Origin: Glaciecola amylolytica
GTDB taxonomy: Bacteria; Bacteroidota; Bacteroidia; Flavobacteriales_D; Crocinitomicaceae
Length of the DNA: 64,000 nucleotides
Direction of reading: 5' to 3'
NCBI GenBank assembly: GCA_003856375.1
Contig: CP034120.1
Span: 1,674,001-1,738,000, forward strand
Made by a program: the position numbers and the translations under genes. The first letter of the stretch is position 1; the number at the start of each line of letters is the position of its first letter. This document shows, one piece after another, positions 26,380 to 33,863 of the stretch. Below the pieces are notes generated by a model. The model was given only the letters and a program-made list of their open reading frames with translations. It was not told the DNA's origin and searched no databases.

Positions 26380-28145
26380 ATGACCTGGTATTTTTTCATG
26401 ATGAATGTTGCACTTTTATTCTGACAAATGCCATCTCTCAACCTGTAATCGAAAAACAAATCGTTGTCTTTAATTTCTACTTCGAAGCATTTGTTTCTTA
26501 AATACGACGGATGTGCTTTGGTGGTTTCACAAACCTCTAAATCGTGTGTTGCAATCATCCCGATCGCATTCAAACGAACCATTTGTTCCACAATTCCGAT
26601 GGTGCCGTTTCGTTTATCGTCGGAGTTTGTTCCCCGCAGAATTTCATCCAGAAGGACAAATGCATTTTCAGTATTCAAATGATCGATGATCAGTTTTAAA
26701 CGCTTGACTTCTGAGAAAAAGTAGGAAGTGCTTTCTGAAAGTGAATCGCTCAAACGCATGGAAACAAGCAGCGGAATCGGGTAGAAGCGCGCACTTTTAG
26801 CCGGAACAACGGACCCTGCATTGGCAAGGATCACTCCAATTCCCAAGGTTCTTAAGAAGGTGCTTTTTCCCGACATATTGGATCCTGTCAGAATCACAAA
26901 ACGTTCGTTGTCGAAAGAAATGGAATTATTGACGCGGGTATTTTTAGAAATCAGCGGATGCCCCAATTCTTCGAAAGAAATATTGTTCTCCGTTAAAACA
27001 GGAAAGCTGTATTCCGGGTTATTTACCTGAAAGTTACTGAAGGAAAGAATGCTTTCGACTTCTGCAATTTGTTCAATCCACTGACTGATCGATTCGCGGT
27101 GGTGCTTTTTCCAGCGTACAAGCTGCCGGAAGATATGTACGTGAAACTGAAGCGTTCCGTTCAATAGAAAAACAGCAAATCCGTTATTGATACTGTCCAG
27201 ATTTTCATAAATCCGCGACGATTCTTTCAATAAAGAGCTCGCAGCTTGATTTTTGGAATGCACTTTTTGATGAATTTCCTGTAGTTGCTTTGATTTCCAA
27301 ACCCTGTTTTCGATCAGTTGCAGCATTTCGCTGTAAGCCAGTAAAGCCGCTCCGATTCGTTCTGTTTTCCCGATTTCCTTGCGGATATTTGACTGAACCA
27401 ATGCAAAAAGAAGCATGTTTACTAAAAACAAGACAACTCCCCAATTGAACCAGTAAACATTGGTTGTTTGCCAAAAAAGAATCATGGTGGTCAATCCGGC
27501 CAAGGGCATCAAAAAAGAAAGAAGTACAGAAAGGATGGAAATAGACTGTTTGGAATCCTGCCAACGCTCAATATACTTTCGGATTTCCTGCGTGTCTTCC
27601 CCTAGTTTTGCATAAACCTGAAATGCCTGTCTCCATTCCGGATCTTCAGCAATTTCCCGAACTGCTTCCTGAGTTTCTGCAAGGTTTTCGCTTGTTTTTG
27701 TATGCAACAAGGCGGCTGCGAGTTTTTCCCGCCCGATCACGGTTGAAGTCCGGTTCAGATGTTCATAAAGAGAATGCGGTCCAAACAAATCGATATCAAA
27801 CGAGTAGGGATGAGCAGTATCGATGAATTCCTGTCCGTTCGGATAATACGGAGTGATTTCTTTAACAAATTTATCTTCGGATTCGTTCAGCCACAAATAA
27901 GTACTTGCAATTTCGAGTTTCCGTTTCACTTTGAAATGATAGAAAACGAGGAAGACGAAGCCTGCCGAAAACAAAATGCCGAGAATTAAAAACAGAATTT
28001 CAAGCTGATTTTTGGACTGATACAAACAAAAACCAGCCAGAAGAAGTGTAAACAATCTCGACCAACCAATGAACTTCAATCGTTTATTAATCTGACTGAC
28101 AGCATTTTTGTAATGGATTGATTTGGCAGCGTAGTCAGGAATCAT
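26376..28145 (-). CDS. Membrane-anchored MutS-like ATPase
   Basis: A 589-residue protein. Two pairs of hydrophobic segments are visible (about residues 30-70 and 210-250), which canonical MutS lacks. MutS-type helical core and ATPase domains follow, with Walker A TGSNMSGKSTFLR near residue 418, Walker B FVLLDEILRGTNSDDK and the H-loop GMIATHDLEVCE. There is no mismatch-recognition (FxE) domain and no Smr endonuclease domain. Bacteroidota carry this protein beside MutS and MutS2, and its task is unknown. ATG 28145 is chosen: it overlaps the elbB stop as ATGA, while the longer reading from 28229 would run over elbB. It is followed, with a 4-nt overlap, by the esterase gene. Confidence 0.85.
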   Translation of the reverse strand: MIPDYAAKSIHYKNAVSQINKRLKFIGWSRLFTLLLAGFCLYQSKNQLEILFLILGILFSAGFVFLVFYHFKVKRKLEIASTYLWLNESEDKFVKEITPYYPNGQEFIDTAHPYSFDIDLFGPHSLYEHLNRTSTVIGREKLAAALLHTKTSENLAETQEAVREIAEDPEWRQAFQVYAKLGEDTQEIRKYIERWQDSKQSISILSVLLSFLMPLAGLTTMILFWQTTNVYWFNWGVVLFLVNMLLFALVQSNIRKEIGKTERIGAALLAYSEMLQLIENRVWKSKQLQEIHQKVHSKNQAASSLLKESSRIYENLDSINNGFAVFLLNGTLQFHVHIFRQLVRWKKHHRESISQWIEQIAEVESILSFSNFQVNNPEYSFPVLTENNISFEELGHPLISKNTRVNNSISFDNERFVILTGSNMSGKSTFLRTLGIGVILANAGSVVPAKSARFYPIPLLVSMRLSDSLSESTSYFFSEVKRLKLIIDHLNTENAFVLLDEILRGTNSDDKRNGTIGIVEQMVRLNAIGMIATHDLEVCETTKAHPSYLRNKCFEVEIKDNDLFFDYRLRDGICQNKSATFIMKKYQVI

Positions 28146-28828
28146 ATAGTTGCAAGTTTCTTCAATTCTGTTACTGCTTGCTGAATGTTTTTCCAGATAT
28201 CGCTGATCGAAGCGTCCATCATATAACAAGGAGCCGTTACAATTTTGTTTTCGGAATCGACATGAATTTCCTGAACTGTTTTGTAAGTGGTTTTAGCGCC
28301 TGTTTTTTCCAATCCCTGAGAAAATGCTTCAATGTCGTAAGGTGAACCTGCTGCCGTAGAACCGATTGTCAGAGATGGATGAATGGAAGAATCTTCCAAT
28401 GCTTTTGCCAAAACTACCGGACTCACACAAAGTGCCGCAATGGGTTTCCCGATATTGATCAAATTGACCAAAAGCAATTTCACTTCCGGTAAAATACTTC
28501 CGTCCGGACCTTCAAAAGCCCATTTGGTGAAGTTTTTCGCACTTCCGAATCCACCGGGAATAATCAAAGCGTCGATATCTGAGGGCTGAATGTCCTGAAT
28601 CTGAACAATGTTTCCGCGGGCAATTCGTGCAGCTTCCACAAACATATTCCGGGATTCATTCATGACTTCTCCGTTTGTATGGTTGATTACATGAAACTGA
28701 TCAGCATTCACACCGATACAGGTATACGTATCACCCAATTCGGAAACTGCAAGCATACTTAAAACCGCTTCCTGAATTTCAGCTCCGTCATAGACACCGG
28801 AACCAGAAAGTAAAATCCCAAAATTCAT
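28142..28828 (-). CDS. elbB: ElbB/ES1-type isoprenoid biosynthesis glyoxalase-like protein
   Basis: A 228-residue DJ-1/class I amidotransferase-like protein. Conserved ElbB segments are GILLSGSGVYDGAEIQEAV at the start, DQFHVINHTNGE, ALIIPGGFGSAKNFTKWAF, the nucleophile elbow IAALCVSPVVLAK (Cys) and VTAPCYMMDASISDI at the end. E. coli ElbB has glyoxalase activity and was linked to isoprenoid production. The gene is first in the operon with the MutS-like gene and esterase (4-nt overlaps at both junctions). A 22-bp perfect palindrome lies 47-68 nt upstream of the start. Confidence 0.9.
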   Translation of the reverse strand: MNFGILLSGSGVYDGAEIQEAVLSMLAVSELGDTYTCIGVNADQFHVINHTNGEVMNESRNMFVEAARIARGNIVQIQDIQPSDIDALIIPGGFGSAKNFTKWAFEGPDGSILPEVKLLLVNLINIGKPIAALCVSPVVLAKALEDSSIHPSLTIGSTAAGSPYDIEAFSQGLEKTGAKTTYKTVQEIHVDSENKIVTAPCYMMDASISDIWKNIQQAVTELKKLATI

Positions 28829-28874
28829 CTTATTGCTATTTAATATAATATACGTAAAAAATAATTAACCACCC

Positions 28875-28896
28875 TTCTAGGGTTATAACCCTAGAA
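28875..28896. promoter_or_regulatory. 22-bp perfect palindrome upstream of elbB
   Basis: TTCTAGGGTTATAACCCTAGAA minus any mismatch or spacer: the two 11-nt halves are exact complements. It lies between elbB and the remnant of a DCC gene and has no T-run, so a dimer-binding operator is more likely than a terminator. Confidence 0.5.
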
Positions 28897-28925
28897 CAGT
28901 TATTACTTCTTCAAAAATACGATTC

Positions 28926-29037
28926 TATTCTGTTTCACATCTTTGTCTTTATGAACAAACCAATCATTTTTCACGGAAAAACAGTTCCTGCAGTTTCTGA
29001 TCCTGATCACATGGGATCTTTTTACATAATGAGGTAA
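28926..29037 (+). pseudogene. Decayed duplicate of the DCC gene start
   Basis: Positions 28926-28975 repeat 29366-29415 with only four base changes, covering the upstream box and the codons for MNKPIIF. After that the reading frame diverges and stops at 29037 (28 codons), with no CxxC motif. It is a fragment of a former paralogue or of a duplication. Confidence 0.65.
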
Positions 29038-29220
29038 ATTATTATTTCGAAGCAAGATATAAGATGGCCCTTATGCTGAAAATTGTGGAAAAGGAACAAA
29101 TGGAGCGGAAAAAGCATTTCCTGTTTGAGTCCGGTCAGCTTTAGCTAGCGGACGAGTTTTAAATGCTTTCGCGAAATGCCGTGTACTTTTCAGATTTTCG
29201 AATATAGGCCTAGACCTTTG

Positions 29221-29245
29221 GTTCTTTGCGGCAATGGCAAAGAAC
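29221..29245. other. Hairpin in debris region 29038-29377
   Basis: A 9-bp perfect stem GTTCTTTGC/GCAAAGAAC with a 7-nt loop. The surrounding ~340 nt hold no credible ORF and look like worn-down remnant sequence. Confidence 0.4.
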
Positions 29246-29377
29246 GTAAATACAAGACATTATTTCTCTCGCTGACCGCTACGTTAGAACACTATTTGAA
29301 GTCTGTTTCTCTTGGCGAAGTTTGCGTCATTTTTGGTTCTTAACTTTCAATGTGAAAATTCTCCTTATTCTGTTTCG

Positions 29378-29385
29378 TATCTTTG
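29378..29385 (+). promoter_or_regulatory. -7 promoter box 5 nt before the DCC gene
   Basis: Perfect TATCTTTG, followed by TCTTT and then ATG at 29391. No good -33 TTG at 17-19 nt. If it is functional, the transcript would start at or very near the start codon. Confidence 0.45.
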
Positions 29386-29390
29386 TCTTT

Positions 29391-29795
29391 ATGAACAAAC
29401 CGATCATTTTTTACGACGGAGATTGTGGTTTTTGCAATAAAACGGTTCAATTTGTTCTGAATAACGAAAAGAACCGGGAGATACATTTTTGCGCATTACA
29501 AAGTGAATTTGCAAAAACATTTTTTCTTCAGTTGGGAATTTCGGAAATCGATATGTCGACTTTTTATTTCTGGGACACGAAACAATTGAATCAGCGGTCT
29601 GCAGCGGCATTGAAAGTGTTGAACTATTTGCGCTTCCCTTTTCAGTTAGGAAAAATCGGGTGGATTGTTCCCCGGTTTATGCGCGATGGAGTTTACTCCT
29701 TTATTGCAAAACGAAGGACGCGTTTAGCCAGTAAGTTTTGTGCACTTCCGACAAAAGAACAAGCACTTCGGTTTTTGTCTCAAAGCACTGTTTAA
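29391..29795 (+). CDS. DCC family thiol-disulfide oxidoreductase-like protein (DUF393)
   Basis: A 134-residue protein starting MNKPIIFYDGDCGFCNKTVQF. The DxDCxxC signature YDGDCGFC (Cys12, Cys15) defines the DCC/DUF393 family, a thioredoxin-like group of uncertain redox role. Later conserved parts are STFYFWD, SAAALKVLNYL, WIVPRFMRDGVYSFIAKRR and the usual terminal cysteine region (KFCALPTKEQALRF). ATG 29391 is chosen over the upstream in-frame ATG at 29322, whose extra 23 residues lack similarity and would cover the promoter box. The gene's beginning is duplicated at 28926-28975. A weak 9-bp stem follows at 29797-29829. Confidence 0.85.
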   Translation: MNKPIIFYDGDCGFCNKTVQFVLNNEKNREIHFCALQSEFAKTFFLQLGISEIDMSTFYFWDTKQLNQRSAAALKVLNYLRFPFQLGKIGWIVPRFMRDGVYSFIAKRRTRLASKFCALPTKEQALRFLSQSTV

Positions 29796-29892
29796 CGTTC
29801 GTTTTTGGAAAGTCCGTATCAAAACGAACCGGATGTTAAAATATCGATCGTTTTTTGTGCAAATTCTGTTAATATCATTTGATGAACATACC

Positions 29893-29921
29893 TTGTAAAG
29901 GGAATACTTTAGCTATTTTTG
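29893..29921 (+). promoter_or_regulatory. Full-consensus promoter 4 nt before the epimerase/CBS gene
   Basis: TTG at 29893-29895, an 18-nt spacer, and TATTTTTG at 29914-29921. Only TCCT separates the box from ATG 29926. Both boxes and the spacing fit the Bacteroidota consensus. Confidence 0.65.
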
Positions 29922-29925
29922 TCCT

Positions 29926-30927
29926 ATGAGAATATCTGCTTCGATTTATTCGGATAAGAAACGCGACCTGTCGGAAACGATTGAGGATTTGGCTGCTCAC
30001 CATGTAGATTTACTGCATGTTGACTGCAATGACGATCCTTCGGTTTTCGAGGATATCAGCAAGATCAGAACGTGGTGCAAGATCCCGATTGATTTGCATA
30101 TCATAACGAAACATCCGTCGAAATATTTTGATTTGCTGCGAGAAGTTCCGGTGGAATATGTCACATTTCAGCTGGAAGATCTGGAAGAAGAACTCGAAAT
30201 TCCTTCAGATATTACAGGAAAGAAAGGATTGGCAATCATTACGCCAACTCCGATCGAAGCTTTTGATCAATACCAGAACTTTGATTTTATTCTGATCATG
30301 GCAACCATTCCGGGACAAAGCGGAGGTGTGTTTGATTCGGTGAATTTCAAGAAGATCCGTGATTTTCAACAAAAATATCCCGGGAAATCAGTACACGTGG
30401 ATGGCGGAGTAAACGGAGAAGTTTCCTTTATTCTGAGAAATATGGGAGTTCACACTTCCGTTTCCGGATCTTATTTGTTCAATGCGCCGAGTATCGGACA
30501 TGCTTTGATGGATCTGACCAAACGCAATCTGGATTCGCAATTCTTAGTGAAGGATTTCATGATTCCTCTGAGTGAAGCGCCTGCAATCGGTGAAGAAGCT
30601 TCTGTATTGGAAGTGTTGAACGCGATTGAAATCGGGAAGCTGGGATTTACCTTAGTAGTGAATCAGCAATCCGATCTGAAAGGTTTGATCTCAAACGCGG
30701 ATATCCGCAAAAGTCTGATCCGTACAAAAGGAAACCTGAGTCAGGAGTCGATTTCCGAAATCATGAATACAGCTCCTTTGGTTATCCGGGAAACAGCAAC
30801 AGTCAACGACTTACTACAACAGATTAAAAAATATGCATTCCCGATTCTTTATTTACCTGTTATCGATCAGGATAATAAAGCAAAAGGGATTTTAACATTC
30901 GTAAACCTGATTAAAGGGGAAATATGA
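29926..30927 (+). CDS. Ribulose-phosphate 3-epimerase-like domain fused to a CBS pair
   Basis: A 333-residue protein. Residues 1-205 form a TIM barrel of the RPE type (ISASIYSDKKRDL, VDLLHVDCND, IPIDLHIITKHPSKYFD, LIMATIPGQSGGVFD, VHVDGGVNGEVSFILRNMGVHTSVSGSYLF), with the His, Asp and GGV/SGS phosphate-site positions recognisable. Residues 210-333 are a CBS pair (VKDFMIPLSEAPAIGEEASVLEVLNAIEIGKLGFTLVVN...ISEIMNTAPLVIRETATVNDLLQQI). CBS pairs bind adenine nucleotides and control the attached enzyme. The canonical RPE start SAS(I)L is replaced by SASIY, so the substrate may differ from ribulose 5-phosphate. It leads an operon and overlaps the DAHP synthase gene by 4 nt. Confidence 0.8.
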   Translation: MRISASIYSDKKRDLSETIEDLAAHHVDLLHVDCNDDPSVFEDISKIRTWCKIPIDLHIITKHPSKYFDLLREVPVEYVTFQLEDLEEELEIPSDITGKKGLAIITPTPIEAFDQYQNFDFILIMATIPGQSGGVFDSVNFKKIRDFQQKYPGKSVHVDGGVNGEVSFILRNMGVHTSVSGSYLFNAPSIGHALMDLTKRNLDSQFLVKDFMIPLSEAPAIGEEASVLEVLNAIEIGKLGFTLVVNQQSDLKGLISNADIRKSLIRTKGNLSQESISEIMNTAPLVIRETATVNDLLQQIKKYAFPILYLPVIDQDNKAKGILTFVNLIKGEI

Positions 30928-31922
30928 TCATTCATTTAAAACAATCAGTAAGTGCGGCTGATGCAGCCAAATTAGCTGAAGAAAACAAAGCATTTCACTT
31001 GGTTTCTCAAGGAATAAATGTGTTGGTTACAGGTTCAGGTGTGAAGGAAGTTCCTACAGCATTGGAAAGTGTAACGGATGCGCATTGGGTATTTCCGAAC
31101 GATATGCAATTGGCGTCCAGAAATTACCGTTCTGAAACACGTGAGGTGAAAATCGGAAATGTAACGGTTGGAGGAAAAACGGGAAATACGATTGTGATTT
31201 CCGGACCTTGTTCCGTTGAATCCGAAGAGCAAATCAGAGAATCTTCCGAATTATTGAAATCCTTGGGATTGACCTCATTAAGAGGAGGATGCTACAAACC
31301 AAGAACAAGTCCCTACAGTTTTCAGGGCTTAGGTTTGGAAGGCTTGAAATTGCTGACTAAAATGCGTGAAGAATACGGGTTTTCTGTTGTAACGGAAGCG
31401 CGTGATGCAACACACATTGATGAAATTATCGAACATGCAGACGTCATTCAGGTCGGAGCAAAAGCAATGTACGACCAGGGAATTTTGCGTGCCTGTGCTA
31501 AAACACAGAAAACAGTTTTGATCAAGCGTGGTTTCGGAACAACCCTACAGGAATTTGTTCAGGCGGCAGAATTTGTGCTTTCCGGAGGAAATGAAAACGT
31601 GGTGTTGTGCGAACGCGGAATCAGAACTTTCGAAACAGGAACGCGTTTTACTTTGGATTTGTGCGGAGTGGAGTGGTTGAAACACTACACGAATCTGCCA
31701 GTTATTTTAGATCCGAGTCACGCGATGGGTTATGCTTACGGAGTTGCAGGCTTGTCAAGAGCTTGTACGGCTTTGGGTGTCGACGGTTTATTGATCGAAG
31801 TGCATCCGAATCCGAAAGTGGCAAAATCCGATGCTTCCCAGCAGTTGAATCACGAGGAATTCAAGAATTTATTACAAACACTTAGTCCGATTGCTTCCAG
31901 CGTTGGATATAAATTGGTATAA
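30924..31922 (+). CDS. 3-deoxy-7-phosphoheptulonate (DAHP) synthase, AroF-I type
   Basis: A 332-residue enzyme that condenses PEP with erythrose 4-phosphate, the first step of the shikimate pathway. The N-terminal ~80 residues form a ferredoxin-like domain (MIIHLKQSVSAADAAKLAEENKA...). The barrel then begins with VISGPCSVESEEQI and has GGCYKPRTSPYSFQGLG, QVGAKAMYDQGIL, LIKRGFG, LCERGIRTFE, VILDPSHAMG and LLIEVHPNPKVAKSD. These are hallmarks of the AroF type found in Thermotoga and Bacteroidota. The KDO-8-phosphate synthase alternative is less likely because of KPRTSPYSFQG and the N-terminal domain. ATG overlaps the preceding stop (ATGA). Erythrose 4-phosphate supply may link it to the epimerase-like gene before it. 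Confidence 0.9.
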   Translation: MIIHLKQSVSAADAAKLAEENKAFHLVSQGINVLVTGSGVKEVPTALESVTDAHWVFPNDMQLASRNYRSETREVKIGNVTVGGKTGNTIVISGPCSVESEEQIRESSELLKSLGLTSLRGGCYKPRTSPYSFQGLGLEGLKLLTKMREEYGFSVVTEARDATHIDEIIEHADVIQVGAKAMYDQGILRACAKTQKTVLIKRGFGTTLQEFVQAAEFVLSGGNENVVLCERGIRTFETGTRFTLDLCGVEWLKHYTNLPVILDPSHAMGYAYGVAGLSRACTALGVDGLLIEVHPNPKVAKSDASQQLNHEEFKNLLQTLSPIASSVGYKLV

Positions 31923-31924
31923 TC

Positions 31925-32608
31925 TTGTTTTTAGAGCAAAATATCAAAGGTCTTTGCGCGAAATTCGGCGTTGATTTTTATCAGATGCTGCAGGATTTCA
32001 ACGTGGATGGAGTAACCGAACTGTCGATTCTGGATCTGGAAGCAGTTGCGGAAGAATACGAAGTGGATTTTTATTCCCTGCTGTTCAAACCGCTGTTTAT
32101 TTTCGATCATTTGAAAAGCAAAATAGAGAAGATCAAATTTCTGGTTTTGGATGTGGACGGTGTGATGACGGACGGAGGAATGTATTATACCGAATCCGGA
32201 GATCAGATCAAGAAGTACAACACCAAAGATGGAATGGGGATCATGAAAGCTCAGGAAAAAGGGCTGATCTGTGGAATTATTTCGTCTGCTTTTACAGATA
32301 AAATGGTTCGGAATCGTGCCGAAGTATTGAAAATTGATCATGTGTATGTAGGCAGAGAACAAAAGATTACCATTTTGAAACAATGGTGTGAAGAGTTGTC
32401 TATTTCATTGGATCAGGTAGCAATTATCGGTGATGATATCAATGACTTATCCATCATGCGTGAAGTCGGCTTGAGAGCTTGCCCCAAAGATGCAGTTCAG
32501 GAAGTCAAGAAAGAAGTAGATATTGTATTAACAAAAAATGGAGGAACAGGAGTAGTGAGAGAATTTATTGATAACTTTCTCCTTTCTGAACCTATCAAAG
32601 AATATTAA
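31925..32608 (+). CDS. KdsC-like HAD phosphatase with N-terminal extension
   Basis: A 227-residue protein. The C-terminal 165 residues are a KdsC-type C0-cap HAD phosphatase: nucleophile motif FLVLDVDGVMTDGG, NTKDGMGIM, GIISSAFTDKMVRNRAEVL, and GDDINDLSIMREVGLRACPKDA. KdsC removes phosphate from KDO-8-phosphate; related enzymes act on N-acylneuraminate-9-phosphate. An unusual ~60-residue N-terminal segment contains two similar pieces, FGVDFYQML and YEVDFYSLL. The start is TTG 31925, 2 nt after the DAHP synthase stop; the first in-frame ATG (31985) would lose half of that segment. It is part of the five-gene plus-strand operon. Confidence 0.82.
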   Translation: MFLEQNIKGLCAKFGVDFYQMLQDFNVDGVTELSILDLEAVAEEYEVDFYSLLFKPLFIFDHLKSKIEKIKFLVLDVDGVMTDGGMYYTESGDQIKKYNTKDGMGIMKAQEKGLICGIISSAFTDKMVRNRAEVLKIDHVYVGREQKITILKQWCEELSISLDQVAIIGDDINDLSIMREVGLRACPKDAVQEVKKEVDIVLTKNGGTGVVREFIDNFLLSEPIKEY

Positions 32609-32616
32609 ACAACAAC

Positions 32617-33840
32617 ATGAATCAAGTGAAATTAGGCATCATCAGGGAAGGTAAAGTTCCACCTGATAAGCGAGTTCCACTCACCCCCAAACAGTGTAAG
32701 TTGGTTGAGATGAAGTTTCCACAGGTGAAAGTCGTTGTACAAGCGAGTGAAGTTCGCGCGTTCAAAGACGAGGAATATGTGGCTGAAGGGATTGAAGTGG
32801 TGAAAGATTTGTCAGATTGTGACATCATCATGGGAGTGAAAGAAGTGAATATTTCGGATTTGATCCCGGGAAAAAAATTCCTTTTCTTTTCGCATACCAT
32901 TAAAAAACAGCCTTATAACAGGAATTTACTGCGTGCAATATTGGAACACAAAATCCAGTTGATCGACTACGAAGTTTTGAAGTCGAAAGAAAATAAGCGC
33001 ATCATCGGTTTCGGACGTTATGCAGGAATTGTCGGAGCATACAACGGTTTGTTGGCTTACGGTGAAAGAAACAACTTGTATAAGTTGAAACCTGCCAATC
33101 AATGTCCGGGAAGAAAAGAAATGGAAGCTGAATTGAGCAAAGTGGTTCTTCCTGCAAATACAAAACTGGTTCTTACCGGTTTCGGAAGAGTAGGATACGG
33201 AGCACGCGAGATCATGGATCTGCTTCCTTTTACAGAAGTGAGCCCTGAAGAATTTCTCTCTGAAACGTTCGATACGCCTGTTTACACGCATTTGGAAATC
33301 GAGGATTATTACAAGCGTAAAGACGGGAAACCATTCAGCAAGCAGGAATTTTATTCCACTCCTGAAATCTATGAATCCAGTTTTGGAAAATATTCTCAGG
33401 TGGCAGATTTATACATCGCTTGTCATTTCTGGAGTAATAAATCACCGTTTATTTTAACGGCGGAAGATTTGAAATCCGAAAAGAATAAAATTAAAGTCAT
33501 TGCAGACGTTTCGTGTGATATTCAGGGACCGATTGCATCTACTATCCGTGCTTCAAAGATCTCAGATCCATTGTATGGCTACGATCCGCAAACCGGTTTG
33601 GAATGTGATTGGAAACAAGACGGAGCAGTTACCGTGATGGCAGTTGACAACCTTCCGTGTGAATTACCGAAGGACGCATCTGAGGATTTCGGAAACGAAC
33701 TGATTAAATCCGTTTTCCCGCATTTGTTCGGAGACGATCCGGATAATATCATCGGACGCGGTTCTGAAACAGATCTGAACGGTAATCTGACATCCTATTT
33801 CGCTTATCTGAGCGATTATGTGAATCAGGTTACAGCTTAA
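32617..33840 (+). CDS. Saccharopine dehydrogenase / alanine dehydrogenase-like NAD(P) oxidoreductase
   Basis: A 407-residue protein. It starts VKLGIIREGKVPPDKRVPLTPKQC, the N-terminal domain shared by alanine dehydrogenase, transhydrogenase alpha subunit and lysine-forming saccharopine dehydrogenase. The catalytic-loop region FSHTIKKQPYNR and the nucleotide fold (LVLTGFGRVGYGAREIM) follow, then DVSCDIQGPIASTIRAS and AVDNLPCELPKDASEDFG near the end, which recall saccharopine dehydrogenase. The exact substrate cannot be fixed from sequence. ATG lies 8 nt after the KdsC-like stop, and its partners suggest an amino acid or shikimate-linked role. Confidence 0.8.
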   Translation: MNQVKLGIIREGKVPPDKRVPLTPKQCKLVEMKFPQVKVVVQASEVRAFKDEEYVAEGIEVVKDLSDCDIIMGVKEVNISDLIPGKKFLFFSHTIKKQPYNRNLLRAILEHKIQLIDYEVLKSKENKRIIGFGRYAGIVGAYNGLLAYGERNNLYKLKPANQCPGRKEMEAELSKVVLPANTKLVLTGFGRVGYGAREIMDLLPFTEVSPEEFLSETFDTPVYTHLEIEDYYKRKDGKPFSKQEFYSTPEIYESSFGKYSQVADLYIACHFWSNKSPFILTAEDLKSEKNKIKVIADVSCDIQGPIASTIRASKISDPLYGYDPQTGLECDWKQDGAVTVMAVDNLPCELPKDASEDFGNELIKSVFPHLFGDDPDNIIGRGSETDLNGNLTSYFAYLSDYVNQVTA

Positions 33841-33863
33841 CAGACAAGCTACTTTACTAACTT

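Noticed and set aside
29100-29320. Possible insertion sequence remnant upstream of the DCC gene
   Set aside because: No transposase-like frame, terminal repeats or target duplication could be seen; only a 9-bp hairpin.
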